The notes: generated from the sequence alone by a model not told the origin. A DNA stretch of 64,000 nucleotides from Humibacillus xanthopallidus (GCF_006717145.1 NZ_VFQF01000001.1:744001-808000), one strand, 5' to 3'. Numbered from the stretch's first letter, positions 45,612 to 57,350 are shown. Translations and numbers: made by a program.

Positions 45612-46882
45612 GCACGCGCCAGATCCGCGAACGTGCGGAGGGCGGCGAGTCGCTCGCCGGCCGGGAGTGGACCGTCGACGTCGGCCCCGTGGCGCACGGC
45701 GGGCACTGCGTCGCGAGGCACGAGGGGCAGGTCGTCTTCGTGCGTCACACCCTGCCCGGTGAGCGCGTCGTCGCGCGCGTCACCGAAGGGCGGGTGGGCG
45801 ACTCCTTCGTACGCGCCGACGCCGTCACCGTGCTCGAGCGCGCGCCCGGGCGCGTCGAGCCCCCCTGCCGGTATGCCGCCTCCGGCCTCTGTGGTGGTTG
45901 CGACTTCCAGCACGCGTCGCTCGGCGTGCAACGCCAGCTCAAGGGCGACGTCGTGCGCGAGCAGTTCTCGCGGCTCGCGGGGCTCGATGTGGACGTCTCG
46001 GTGAGGCCGGTACCCGGCGACGAGGACGGGCTGCGCTGGCGCACCCGCGTCGAGTTCGCGGTCGACGACCTCGGCCGGCCGGGGCTGCGCGCACACCGCT
46101 CGCGGACCATCGTGCCGCTGGACGACTGCCTCATCGCCACCCGCGGTGTCATCGACTCGGGAGTGCTCGACACCGACTGGCCCGACATCGAGTCGGTCGA
46201 CGTCATCGACGCGGCCCACCCCGACGAGCCGGTGCTCGTGCCGCTGCCGGTCGCCCCGGGGTCGGATGCGTCCGGTGGGCTCGTGGGCGAGCTCGTTCGA
46301 GACGGCGACTGGGAGGGCGAGTACGTCGTCTCGGCGCGCGGCTTCTGGCAGGTGCACCCCGGGGCTGCGTCGACCTTCCTCGCGCGCGTCGTGGCTCTGC
46401 TCGGAGCCGGGCCCGGTGATCTCGTGGCCGACCTCTATGCCGGGTCGGGGCTGTTCACCATGCGCCTCGCCGCGCTCGTCGCCCCCGGAGGGTCCGTGCT
46501 GGGAGTCGAGGGGGACGCACGGGCGGTCGAGAACGGCATACGCAACACGGAGCACCTCGAGGGTGTCGAGTGGCGGGCGAACCGCGTCGACCGCGAGCTG
46601 CGCTCGCTCGTCTCGCAAGGGGTCAGCGCCGACCTCGTCGTGCTCGACCCGCCGCGCACCGGCGCGGGCAAGGACGTCATGCGGCTGGTCGCGCAGCTCC
46701 GGCCTCGCCGCGTCATCTACGTGGCGTGCGACCCTGCGGCGCTGGCGCGCGACGTGCGGGTGGCAGGGGAGCAGGGCTACGCGATGAGCTCCCTCGAGGC
46801 GTGGGACGCCTTCCCGATGACCCACCACGTGGAGTGCATCGCGGTGCTCGAGCCGGCGTCCCCCGACGATGGCCGGCGGTGA
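45608..46882 (+). CDS. RNA (uracil-C5) methyltransferase, RumA/TrmA type
   Basis: 424 aa, Rv2689c homologue. TRAM domain at the N terminus, iron-sulfur cysteines in PCRYAASGLCGGCDFQHA, SAM motif VADLYAGSGLFTMRLA, and the catalytic region LDPPRTGAGKD and YVACDPAALARDV with the nucleophilic cysteine. Methylates uracil-5 in rRNA or tRNA; the exact target cannot be read. Overlaps both neighbours by 4 bp, forming one transcript with the APC transporter and GT87 genes. Confidence 0.92.
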   Translation: MSTRQIRERAEGGESLAGREWTVDVGPVAHGGHCVARHEGQVVFVRHTLPGERVVARVTEGRVGDSFVRADAVTVLERAPGRVEPPCRYAASGLCGGCDFQHASLGVQRQLKGDVVREQFSRLAGLDVDVSVRPVPGDEDGLRWRTRVEFAVDDLGRPGLRAHRSRTIVPLDDCLIATRGVIDSGVLDTDWPDIESVDVIDAAHPDEPVLVPLPVAPGSDASGGLVGELVRDGDWEGEYVVSARGFWQVHPGAASTFLARVVALLGAGPGDLVADLYAGSGLFTMRLAALVAPGGSVLGVEGDARAVENGIRNTEHLEGVEWRANRVDRELRSLVSQGVSADLVVLDPPRTGAGKDVMRLVAQLRPRRVIYVACDPAALARDVRVAGEQGYAMSSLEAWDAFPMTHHVECIAVLEPASPDDGRR

Positions 46883-48090
46883 CCCGCCGACTGCCGACTG
46901 CCCTGCTCTGGATGGGCGCAGTCTGCGTGGTCGCAGGAGCATCCTGGACGCGCCTGCAGGCGTCCCTCGTCGGTGACAACGCCGGGCATGACTTCCAGAC
47001 GTACTACTCCGCGGCGGCCAGGGCGCTGACCGACCTCGGAACGCCCTACGCGGTGGACGGCTACGTCTACTCGCCGCTGGTCGCGCTCGTGGTCGCCGGA
47101 CTCCTGCACACGGGCGGCCCCCTGCTGTGGTGGAACCTCCTCGGTGTGACGTGCGGGGTGATCGCGCTCATCGCGACCTGGCGCACCTTCGCGGTCGAGC
47201 TCAGCGGCTGGCGCGCGCCGGCTTTCGTGATGGTGGGTGCCGGACTCCTCTTCTGGACCTGGCCCGTGACCCTCGAGCTGTTCTACGGACAGAGCGACCT
47301 GCTGGTGCTCGCGGTGTTCTCGGTGGCACTTCTCGCGGCGCGTCGGGGCCGTGCCGCGGTCTTCGGTGCGCTCATCGGTCTCGCCGGGCTGGTCAAGACC
47401 TGGCCCCTCTTCGCCATCATCTGGGTCCTTCAACGCGGCGGGACCAGTCGGCCCTCGGCCGTCGTGGCCATGTGCATCGTCCTCCTGGGGGGCGCGCTCG
47501 CCTTCACCGCGATCCTCGGACCGTCGTTCGTGCCGGACTGGTACGGCGCGACGCGGCGGAATTCCGTGCAGCCCTACCTGTCCTACTCGGCGTTCGGCGT
47601 CGGTCGAGATCTGTTCGCCGAGGGCACGCAGTTCGAGCCCTTGGTCGACTCGCGGTGGTTGCGGTGGGCGGCCACGGCGATCCTGGGCCTGTGGGCTCTC
47701 GCCATCGGCCTCGTCGCTCTCCGCCGGCCGCATGACGAGCGGCTGGCGTTCTGGCATCTCGTCGGCTGTGGGCTGCTCCTCCTGCCGGTGAGCCACTGGT
47801 TCTACCTCATCCTCCTCGTGCCGATCGCCTGGATACACGTGGTTCGGCTCATGAGCGGCCGCGTGAGCGCAGGCATGGTCGGTGCGGGACTGGTGGTGGC
47901 TGCCTGGTGGTGGATCGCCTTCCGGTCGCTCGACCAGGGGCGGACCGGTTACGTCACGGTGGTGGGGGCGACGTTCGTCATGGTGACGGTCTCCGTGCTC
48001 CGCGACGCGTGGCTGTGGCGCTCCAACGAAGGCAGCGTGCAGGAGACGCGTAAGAGGACGACAGTGGGCCACCCCACCGTGGTGGACTGA
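46879..48090 (+). CDS. GT87-family membrane glycosyltransferase (DUF2029)
   Basis: 403 aa with about ten hydrophobic helices. The early loop GHDFQTYYSAAARAL holds the aspartate expected for polyprenyl-phosphate-mannose-dependent GT-C enzymes, followed by YVYSPLVALVVAG, LELFYGQSDLL and GLVKTWPLFAI. GT87 members (PimE-type) add mannose outside the membrane. Acceptor unknown. Start overlaps the methyltransferase stop. Confidence 0.82.
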   Translation: MTRRLPTALLWMGAVCVVAGASWTRLQASLVGDNAGHDFQTYYSAAARALTDLGTPYAVDGYVYSPLVALVVAGLLHTGGPLLWWNLLGVTCGVIALIATWRTFAVELSGWRAPAFVMVGAGLLFWTWPVTLELFYGQSDLLVLAVFSVALLAARRGRAAVFGALIGLAGLVKTWPLFAIIWVLQRGGTSRPSAVVAMCIVLLGGALAFTAILGPSFVPDWYGATRRNSVQPYLSYSAFGVGRDLFAEGTQFEPLVDSRWLRWAATAILGLWALAIGLVALRRPHDERLAFWHLVGCGLLLLPVSHWFYLILLVPIAWIHVVRLMSGRVSAGMVGAGLVVAAWWWIAFRSLDQGRTGYVTVVGATFVMVTVSVLRDAWLWRSNEGSVQETRKRTTVGHPTVVD

Positions 48091-48146
48091 TGGCGGGGGC
48101 GCGAGGCACGCGGGGGTGTGGACGACGCCCGAGGACTGTCGGTGGC

Positions 48147-48162
48147 TCGTACTAGTGTTCGA
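48147..48162. promoter_or_regulatory. LexA-type SOS box at the HNH gene start
   Basis: TCGTACTAGTGTTCGA matches TCGAAC-N4-GTTCGA at 11 of 12 fixed positions and ends 2 bp before ATG 48165. In M. tuberculosis several 13E12-family (DUF222) genes are LexA targets. The box would overlap the likely -10/start-point region. Confidence 0.75.
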
Positions 48163-48164
48163 AC

Positions 48165-50270
48165 ATGGATACAGCGACAGCCCCCGAGGAGACCGCGCCG
48201 GTCTCTTCCGGTGCTGCGCTCGAGGCCGTGACCCAGGTGCCTGCGGCCGTGTTCGACGCGCTGCCTGCCGCGGCGCAGGCCGCCGTCGTCTCCCGCATCG
48301 TGCCGGAGCGACTGCGCAGCCTCGACCAGGCAGGGGCCGAGGCCGTCCTCGCCGTTACGCAACGGGCCACCAACGTGCTGGCGGCCATGCAGGACCTCGC
48401 TCTGGCTGCGGGCGTCCGGTGCGAGGAGCTGGATCTCGCGGATCTCGACGGGGGCTGGACCGACGGCAGCGAGCACCGGCCGAGCTCGGTCAAGATCGTT
48501 GCGTCGAGCGTGGCCCCGTTGCTGAGGCTGACCCCGCGATCGGCGGAGTCGCGGGTGGCCGACGCCCTCTGCCTCGTCGACGACCTGCCGTGCACGCGCG
48601 GCATGACCCTCGACGGACTGCTCGACAGTCGGCAGAGCCGGGTCATCGTCGACGTCGCGCAGCTCGTCCAGGTCGGGGCTCGCGCTCTCTACGACGCAGC
48701 CATCACCAGCGTCCCGGGTCTGGCCGAGCTGACACCTGCCCGGCTGCGCAGGCTCTGCGAGCGCACCGCAGCCCTCATCGATGAAGGCTCCATGGAGCAG
48801 CGAGCCGAGCGGGCCGTGACTGACCGCTTCGTGAGGCTGTCTCCGGGGGCTGATCCCGGCATGTCGTGGTGGACCGCGTCGCTCCCGTCCTATGTGTCGA
48901 TGCAGGCCTGGGCGGCGATCGACGCCCTCGCCCACGAGTACGTCCGCGCCGACCCCGGTCGCACCATCGACCAGGCCCGGGCCGATGCGTTCGCCGATCT
49001 TCTCCTCGGGTCCGCGCACGTGACGACGAGCGTCGAGCTCGTGGTGCCGACCTTCACCGACGCTGCCGGTGCCGGGCTCGGCGCGGTCGTCGGCTGTGAG
49101 TCACCGGCGGCTGACGCGACCCCGGCAGTCGCGACCCCGGCGGACCCGACCCCTGGCGCGCCTTCGACCACTTCGACCGCTGAGCCGGCAGGCGCGACCC
49201 CGGCAGGCGCGACCCCTGGGTCGTCTCCGACAGCTCCGACCGCCGAGCAGGCAGGCGCGACCCCTGGCGCGTCTTCGACCACTCCGACCGCTGAGCAGGG
49301 AGGCGCGACCCCTGCGGCCTCCCCGTTCGCCGAGCCGACCGCTGAGCCGACGGGCGCAACCCCTGGGGCATCTCCGTTCGCTCCGACCGCTGAACGGACC
49401 ACCGCTGAGTCGTCGGCCACCGCCGGGTCGCAGGAGCGATGCAGTGCGAACTCGCTCGACGGCCGGGGAGATGTCCCTGACGAACCCCAAGGTGCCTCCG
49501 GCGGCACTCAAGGCGGCGCCCACGCCGGTGCCCACGCCGGTGCCCACGCCGGTGCCCAAGGCGACCGTGCCTCCGACTGTGCTGGCGACCTCGTGGACGC
49601 CGCGGCCGTCGCGGCGCACGGGCTCGAGCACGTCGTCGGCCCCGCGCTCGCCCCCTGGACCGCCATCGGGTCCGAGCTGGCGCCACGGGGTAGCCCTGCG
49701 CTCGGTGGCCTCCCGGAGCAGTCGGCCGTGCACCTGCTCGTCCTGCAGCAGCAGGAGGTGGCCCGGCGCGAGTGGGAGAGGCTGGCGTCGGTGATGCTCA
49801 GCCGTTTCCAGCTTCGACTCGGCCGTTGGCGGCCGCCCAGCGTGGGCGTCCGCGACCCGCGGGCAGGGTGGATCCTGTCCTCCACCCTCGTCGACATCCT
49901 CAGCGACCCCGACATCCGCCTGAGGGTGACGCGCGCTGACGCCCTCACGGGTGTGACCGTGGCCCGCGACCCCTCCGTCTACCGCCCGAGCGCCGCGCTC
50001 GCACGCCGGGTTCGAGACCGGGACCGCACGTGTCGCTTCCCCGGGTGCTCCGTGTCGGCGCACCGGTGCGACCTCGACCATGTCGTGCGATACCCGGACG
50101 GCCCGACGACGGAGGACAACCTGCTGTGCCTCTGCCGCACCCATCACGGTTTCAAGCACCACGCCGGCTGGCTCCTCGTGCTGGACGCGCACGGCGCCTG
50201 CACCTGGACGTCGCCCACCGGCCGCAGCTACGTGACGCGCCCGGCCGACGTCAGGGCCGACGCCGCCTGA
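48165..50270 (+). CDS. DUF222 / HNH endonuclease (13E12 repeat family)
   Basis: 701 aa. The N-terminal DUF222 domain spans about 30-330 (RLTPRSAESRVADALCLVDDL). A low-complexity region of about 170 residues (330-500) follows, rich in GATPGAS/TAEP units and GAHA repeats. A C-terminal HNH nuclease (about 615-690) has RTCRFPGCSVSAHRCDLDH, DNLLCLCRTHHGFKH and WTSPTGRSY. Cysteines frame the HNH zinc-type site. SOS control is likely. The long linker is unusual, as most members are 400-550 aa. Its place between conserved genes suggests insertion of a mobile-type gene, but no transposase or repeats flank it. Confidence 0.87.
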   Translation: MDTATAPEETAPVSSGAALEAVTQVPAAVFDALPAAAQAAVVSRIVPERLRSLDQAGAEAVLAVTQRATNVLAAMQDLALAAGVRCEELDLADLDGGWTDGSEHRPSSVKIVASSVAPLLRLTPRSAESRVADALCLVDDLPCTRGMTLDGLLDSRQSRVIVDVAQLVQVGARALYDAAITSVPGLAELTPARLRRLCERTAALIDEGSMEQRAERAVTDRFVRLSPGADPGMSWWTASLPSYVSMQAWAAIDALAHEYVRADPGRTIDQARADAFADLLLGSAHVTTSVELVVPTFTDAAGAGLGAVVGCESPAADATPAVATPADPTPGAPSTTSTAEPAGATPAGATPGSSPTAPTAEQAGATPGASSTTPTAEQGGATPAASPFAEPTAEPTGATPGASPFAPTAERTTAESSATAGSQERCSANSLDGRGDVPDEPQGASGGTQGGAHAGAHAGAHAGAQGDRASDCAGDLVDAAAVAAHGLEHVVGPALAPWTAIGSELAPRGSPALGGLPEQSAVHLLVLQQQEVARREWERLASVMLSRFQLRLGRWRPPSVGVRDPRAGWILSSTLVDILSDPDIRLRVTRADALTGVTVARDPSVYRPSAALARRVRDRDRTCRFPGCSVSAHRCDLDHVVRYPDGPTTEDNLLCLCRTHHGFKHHAGWLLVLDAHGACTWTSPTGRSYVTRPADVRADAA
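49090..49560 (+). repeat. Degenerate Ala/Thr/Pro-coding repeats in the HNH gene
   Basis: Imperfect units coding for GATPGASxxxPTAE-like peptides, ending with three perfect copies of the 12-mer GCCCACGCCGGT (49518-49553, GAHA). All preserve reading frame. Confidence 0.75.
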
Positions 50271-50409
50271 CGTGTCGAGGCGGCGTCGCCTCCACTGCTC
50301 GCGGCGCCGGTGGTCGAAAGTCGCCCGTGGTCCCGGGCAGACAGGGGCGCCCGGGCAGTGAAGGATGGGCGCAAGACGGTGGCCTGACAACCACTGGGTC
50401 GTGTGGTTA

Positions 50410-50435
50410 GATATATCTTGACGTCAAGATATATC
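50410..50435. promoter_or_regulatory. 26-bp perfect palindrome (operator) in the aconitase promoter
   Basis: Half-site GATATATCTTGAC followed directly by its exact reverse complement, in an otherwise G+C-rich region, 42 bp before the acn GTG. It contains TTGAC and TATATC elements that can serve as promoter boxes on either strand. Dimeric regulator site (TetR, MarR or Fur type) is the natural reading; the sequence differs from the AcnR site of Corynebacterium. Confidence 0.75.
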
Positions 50436-50477
50436 GAGCACCGCGACATCCAACAGAGTTGCTGGAAGGAGCCCGCT

Positions 50478-53264
<2,787 letters not shown>

Positions 53265-53282
53265 CGCCGGCGCGAGCCACCA

Positions 53283-53322
53283 CACGGGCCCGACCTCTTC
53301 GCGAGAAGTGGCCGGGCCCGTG
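53283..53322 (+). terminator. Terminator of acn
   Basis: CACGGGCCCG and CGGGCCCGTG form a perfect 10-bp stem with a 20-nt loop, 18 bp after the acn stop and immediately before the next gene. Confidence 0.6.
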
Positions 53323-53336
53323 GCATGCTTCCTGCC

Positions 53337-54557
53337 GTGACCGAGCGACATGCGACCTTCGCCGTCTGGGAGGACGGGTTCGACTGGGCCCCCAGCAGAT
53401 CCATCACGTATGCCGACCCGCACGTCCCTGGGGCACCTGAGCTCACCTACGTGGCGCGGTCGTGGGAGTCGCCCGTCGTCACCACCGACTTCGGCGCCCG
53501 CGAGCTCATCCCGTCGTGGAACGCACGGACGCCTGCGGGCACGTGGCTGTCCGTCGAGGTGCGTGTCGCCTCCGAGCAGCGCGGCGACCCATGGACCCCG
53601 TGGCTCGTCCTCGCGCGCTGGGCCGAGGGCGACCCGGGGGAGGGTGCGCCCATCACGCGCACGACGGTCCGAGGTCAGGCGCTCGACGTCGGTCGGGTCG
53701 CCACCGACTGCTACCGCGCCACGGAGAACCACCGCTTCGACCGCTGGCAGATCCGCGTCACCGGGCTCCGGCCGGCCGGCGCGCCGGAAGACCGGGCCGA
53801 CGAGAGCCACGACAGCCATGACAGCCACGACCCCGAGCTCACCGACGGCGGTTGGCCCGAGCTCACCCTGGTGTCCGGGGCAGCGCTGGACTTCGACGTG
53901 CCGGACGACGAGCCGACGACTGCACCAACCATCGGCCGCGCCCTCGAGGTCGCCGTGCCGCCTCACTCGCAGCGCCTGCACCTCGGCACGTTCCCGGAGT
54001 GGGACAACGGCGGGGAGAGCTGGTGCTCGCCGACGTCGACGACGATGCTCCTCGAGCACTGGGGTGTCGCCCCGACCCCGGAGGAGTTCGCGTGGGTCGG
54101 CCACGACACCGACCCCGCCGTCGTGCACGGGGTCCGGCACGTCTACGACCCGGCGTTCCCCGGGGCCGGCAACTGGACCTTCAACACGGCGTATGCCGCG
54201 ACGCGGGGGCTGCGCGCCTACGTGACGCGGCTGCGCGACCTCACCGAGGCCGAGCGCTTCGTCGAGGACGGCATACCGCTCGTGGTGTCGGTCACCTTCC
54301 GGCGTGACCAGCTCGACGGCGCGGGCTACGACACGAACGGTCACCTGCTGACCATCGTCGGCTTCACGGCCGACGGCGACGTCGTCTCCAACGACCCCAA
54401 CAGCCACACCATCGCGAGCAACGAGCAGGTGCGAACGGTCTACCGCCGCGACCAGTTCGAGCGCGTGTGGGTCGGCGACGACGGAGGGCTCGCGTATGTC
54501 ATGACGCCCCCAGGCGTTGCCCTGCCCGAACCTCCGGCAGAGGCCAACTGGGGCTGA
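53337..54557 (+). CDS. C39-like peptidase without a signal peptide
   Basis: 406 aa. N-terminal domain of about 200 residues, beta-rich (ATFAVWEDGFDW, ITYADPHVP), then a papain-like C39 fold. The catalytic cysteine is in GGESWCSPTSTTMLLEHWG, histidine in YDTNGHLLTIVGF and aspartate/asparagine in VVSNDPNSH. No N-terminal signal, so predicted cytoplasmic. Its neighbour at 54690 has the same layout with a Tat signal. GTG 53337 or ATG 53325 could start it; no strong ribosome site. Confidence 0.8.
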   Translation: MTERHATFAVWEDGFDWAPSRSITYADPHVPGAPELTYVARSWESPVVTTDFGARELIPSWNARTPAGTWLSVEVRVASEQRGDPWTPWLVLARWAEGDPGEGAPITRTTVRGQALDVGRVATDCYRATENHRFDRWQIRVTGLRPAGAPEDRADESHDSHDSHDPELTDGGWPELTLVSGAALDFDVPDDEPTTAPTIGRALEVAVPPHSQRLHLGTFPEWDNGGESWCSPTSTTMLLEHWGVAPTPEEFAWVGHDTDPAVVHGVRHVYDPAFPGAGNWTFNTAYAATRGLRAYVTRLRDLTEAERFVEDGIPLVVSVTFRRDQLDGAGYDTNGHLLTIVGFTADGDVVSNDPNSHTIASNEQVRTVYRRDQFERVWVGDDGGLAYVMTPPGVALPEPPAEANWG

Positions 54558-54689
54558 CCGGGCCGCGCGACGTGCCGTGTCGCACGAGCCACCCACGGCG
54601 ACGCGAGCGCGAGAATTTACGACCCCTTGACCCCATCGCCGGGGTGACGGGGGTTGACTGGCCGCGCCCTCCCTCGCGAAAGGTGTGCC

Positions 54690-56030
54690 ATGCCAAGCCG
54701 ATCCACCCTGTCAGGCAGCCCCGACACCCCTGACTCTCCCGACAGACGGGACACGCCGTTCCGCCCCAGCCGCCGCGCGCTGCTCACCTCCGCGGCCGCC
54801 GGCACCGCTCTCGCCGGACTCGCGGGCGTCTCGGGCGCTGCCCAGGCCCGCGCGGCTGACACGAGCAAGAAGGCCGAGCCCACGCGTCACGTCGCCTTCG
54901 CGACGTGGTCGGGCGCCGAGATCGCCTACGGCCCCTTCGCCTCCACGGTCGACTACGCCGACCCGCACGACCCCTCGGGCGCCTCGGTGACGTACGACGT
55001 CGCGATGTGGACCTCGCCCGTCGTCGCCCCGGGCTTCGGCCTGACCGAGCTCGTCGCGTCGTGGAACGCCGTCACCCCGGGCCGGTCGTGGATCGAGGTC
55101 AGGGTGCGCGGCACGAGCGCGGGCACGAAGACCAAGGACTACGTGCTCGGTCGCTGGTGCGCCAAGGACCCGGCCGACGGCGGCGGCATCCACCGCACCT
55201 CCCTGTCCGGCCAGGGTGACACCCTCGCCACGGTCTACACCGACACCCTGGCCACGCGGACCGGCTACACGCTGACCGACTGGCAGCTCGAGGTGCGCCT
55301 GCTGCGCCCACAGGGCACGGCGGACGTCCCGACCGTGGCGAGCGTCGGGGCGATGGCTTCGGCCCTGCCTGACACGAAGAAGGTGCCTCGCAGCGCCAAC
55401 GGTGCGGCCTGCGGCACCGAGCTGCCCGTCCCGGCGTACTCGCAGGAGGTCCACATCGGCCACTACCCGCAGTGGGACAACGGGGGAGAGGCGTGGTGCT
55501 CCCCGACGTCCACCGCGATGGTCGTCGACTTCTGGCGCGCCGGCCCGACTGCGGCAGAGAGCAACTGGGTCACGCCCCCCGTCGACGCGCAGGTCGACTT
55601 CACGGCCCGCAACGTCTTCGACTACACCTACGACGGCGCGGGCAACTGGCCGTTCAACACCGCCTACGCCGCGACGCGCCCGGGCCTGCGTGCTTTCGTC
55701 ACACGCCTGCGCAGCCTCACGGAGGCCGAGGTGTTCATCGCCGCCGGCATCCCGCTCGTCGTCTCGGTGTCGTTCTCCAAGGGCGAGCTCAAGGGGGCCG
55801 GCTACAGCACGAACGGCCACCTCATGGTGATCCGCGGCTTCACCGCCGCCGGTGACGTCATCGCGAACGACCCCGCCTCGCACCTCGTTGCCGACGACAC
55901 ACAGGTGCGGGTCATCTACGACCGCGGGCAGTTCGAGAACGTCTGGGTGCCGCACAGCGGCGGCATCGCCTACGTCATCGCACCGGCCGGGCACCCGCTG
56001 CCCACGTCGCCCGCCGAGGCGAACTGGTAG
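54690..56030 (+). CDS. Tat-exported C39-like peptidase
   Basis: 446 aa. The N-terminal Tat signal is RPSRRALLTSAAAGTALAGL (twin arginine), cleaved near ARAADT. The rest parallels the 53337 protein: ATWSGAEIAYGPFASTVDYA, active cysteine in GGEAWCSPTSTAMVVDFW, YSTNGHLMVIRGF, VIANDPASH. The two share many blocks (WDNGGE, NTAYAATR, TRLR.LTEAE), so they are tandem duplicates with distinct compartments. AAAGGTG precedes ATG 54690. Confidence 0.85.
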   Translation: MPSRSTLSGSPDTPDSPDRRDTPFRPSRRALLTSAAAGTALAGLAGVSGAAQARAADTSKKAEPTRHVAFATWSGAEIAYGPFASTVDYADPHDPSGASVTYDVAMWTSPVVAPGFGLTELVASWNAVTPGRSWIEVRVRGTSAGTKTKDYVLGRWCAKDPADGGGIHRTSLSGQGDTLATVYTDTLATRTGYTLTDWQLEVRLLRPQGTADVPTVASVGAMASALPDTKKVPRSANGAACGTELPVPAYSQEVHIGHYPQWDNGGEAWCSPTSTAMVVDFWRAGPTAAESNWVTPPVDAQVDFTARNVFDYTYDGAGNWPFNTAYAATRPGLRAFVTRLRSLTEAEVFIAAGIPLVVSVSFSKGELKGAGYSTNGHLMVIRGFTAAGDVIANDPASHLVADDTQVRVIYDRGQFENVWVPHSGGIAYVIAPAGHPLPTSPAEANW

Positions 56031-56049
56031 GCCGGGCAGGGCCGGCGGC

Positions 56050-56853
56050 TCAGGGGACGAGGCCCGTGCGGGGGTCGCGGTCGGTGATGCAGTACCGCGC
56101 TCCCGTCGGGTCGGCCAGCACGGTCCAGCCCACCGCAGGGTGCACCTGCAGGGCTACGGCACCGAGCCGCTCGTGCCGCCTCGTCTCGGCGGCCCGGTCG
56201 CTGCTCGCGAGGTCGAGGTGGGCGGTGACGACGCCGTCGAGACCGTCACCGAGCCGCTGCAGCAGCAACCGCAGGGGTATGCCGTCCGGCCGGGTGAGGT
56301 GGGCCAGCTCGGGGTGCGCGCCCGACGTGCGCAGCTCCCAGCCCGTGAGCTGCGCCCAGAAGGTGCACTCGGTCTCGAAGAGGTCGGCCGGGATGTCGAG
56401 GCAGACCTGGTCGAGCAGGCTCTCGTGCACGCCGTCGTCGGACCAGCGCGACGGGAGGGGCCGCTCGCGCAGCCGCTCGTGCACGAGGCAGAAGGTGAAG
56501 CCGCCGGGAGAGCGCAGCACGACGTAACCGTGAGGGGAGCGATGCACGACCCGTCCACCCAGTGACACGGCCGTCTCAGCGGCCGGCGCGATGTCGTCCG
56601 CCGTCGGCACGTGGACGTCGAGGTGGATCGAGGGACGGTCCGGCGACGACCCGTCCGGGCGAGGCACCGCGACGGTCCGCTGCACCTTGACGAAGGGGTC
56701 GCCGGACGGAGGCAGCAGCGTCGTGAACTCGGCCTCGTCCCCACGAGCCGGCGACACGGCATACCCCGTCACCTCGGACCAGAAGCGCGACCCTGCCCCG
56801 TGCAGCTGCGGCGGCAGGTCGAGGAAGGCGGTGAGCCACCTGACCGGGATCAT
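56050..56853 (-). CDS. Two-domain VOC-family protein
   Basis: 267 aa with two VOC modules: VRWLTAFLDLPPQLHGAGSR...PVPRPDGSS (N) and LLDQVCLDIPADLFETECTFW...GWTVLADPTGARYCITDRDP (C). The module end PTGARYCITDR is the usual VOC finish. Substrate unknown. ATG 56853 chosen; upstream extension lacks family similarity. Convergent with the C39 gene (19 bp gap). Confidence 0.75.
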   Translation of the reverse strand: MIPVRWLTAFLDLPPQLHGAGSRFWSEVTGYAVSPARGDEAEFTTLLPPSGDPFVKVQRTVAVPRPDGSSPDRPSIHLDVHVPTADDIAPAAETAVSLGGRVVHRSPHGYVVLRSPGGFTFCLVHERLRERPLPSRWSDDGVHESLLDQVCLDIPADLFETECTFWAQLTGWELRTSGAHPELAHLTRPDGIPLRLLLQRLGDGLDGVVTAHLDLASSDRAAETRRHERLGAVALQVHPAVGWTVLADPTGARYCITDRDPRTGLVP

Positions 56854-56884
56854 GGCCCGAGCGTAGGGGAGGCACACTGGAGCC

Positions 56885-57253
56885 ATGGCTGCGCACACCC
56901 CACCCGGCTGGCCGAAGGGCGTGCCCCCGGCGCACACCCCCGGCTGGGAGGACCGCGCCGTGCTGTGGCTGCTCGACCAGTGCCCACCCGACTACCGGGG
57001 GTATGCCGGGTGGCGGCGTCACCCCATCGCGCTCGCCTGGCTGGCCGGCCGGCACCTCGACGGGCAGGTCGTCGCGATGCGCGACGCGTGGCGCGAGGCG
57101 CGCGTGGCCGTCGGGCCGCACGTGCCGGCCGAGGCGCTCGAGGAGATCCTCGGCCAGATCGAGGCCGAGGGGATGCGGCTGCGGGCGGCCTCCCGGTCCG
57201 CACACCTGCTCCACGAGGCGCTGCAGGGCAAGGTGTTCGCCCCTCGGCTGTGA
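56885..57253 (+). CDS. Conserved actinobacterial hypothetical protein
   Basis: 122 aa. PPGWPKGVPPAHTPGWEDRAVLWLLDQCPPDYRGYAGWR-type N-terminus and a helical remainder (QVVAMRDAWREARVAVGPHV, EALEEILGQIEAEGMRLRA). No transmembrane span. It is a single-domain protein I do not recognise by name, positioned upstream of dxs. Confidence 0.65.
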   Translation: MAAHTPPGWPKGVPPAHTPGWEDRAVLWLLDQCPPDYRGYAGWRRHPIALAWLAGRHLDGQVVAMRDAWREARVAVGPHVPAEALEEILGQIEAEGMRLRAASRSAHLLHEALQGKVFAPRL

Positions 57254-57309
57254 CACCTGCGACAGTGCCGCCCCGCCGCGCACGTTTCCGTGAGGGTGGG
57301 CGTTCACCC

Positions 57310-57315
57310 TAGACT
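57310..57315 (+). promoter_or_regulatory. -10 box TAGACT of dxs
   Basis: TAGACT lies about 35 nt before GTG 57351; a GAGAGG ribosome site follows, so this transcript has a short leader. Confidence 0.45.
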
Positions 57316-57350
57316 CGACCGACCCACCCGTAGCGAGAGGACAAGGCAGC

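Noticed and set aside
46879-50270. Genomic island or mobile element around the GT87 and HNH genes.
   Set aside because: No integrase, transposase, tRNA end or flanking repeat is seen, and the GT87 gene is coupled to the RNA methyltransferase gene.
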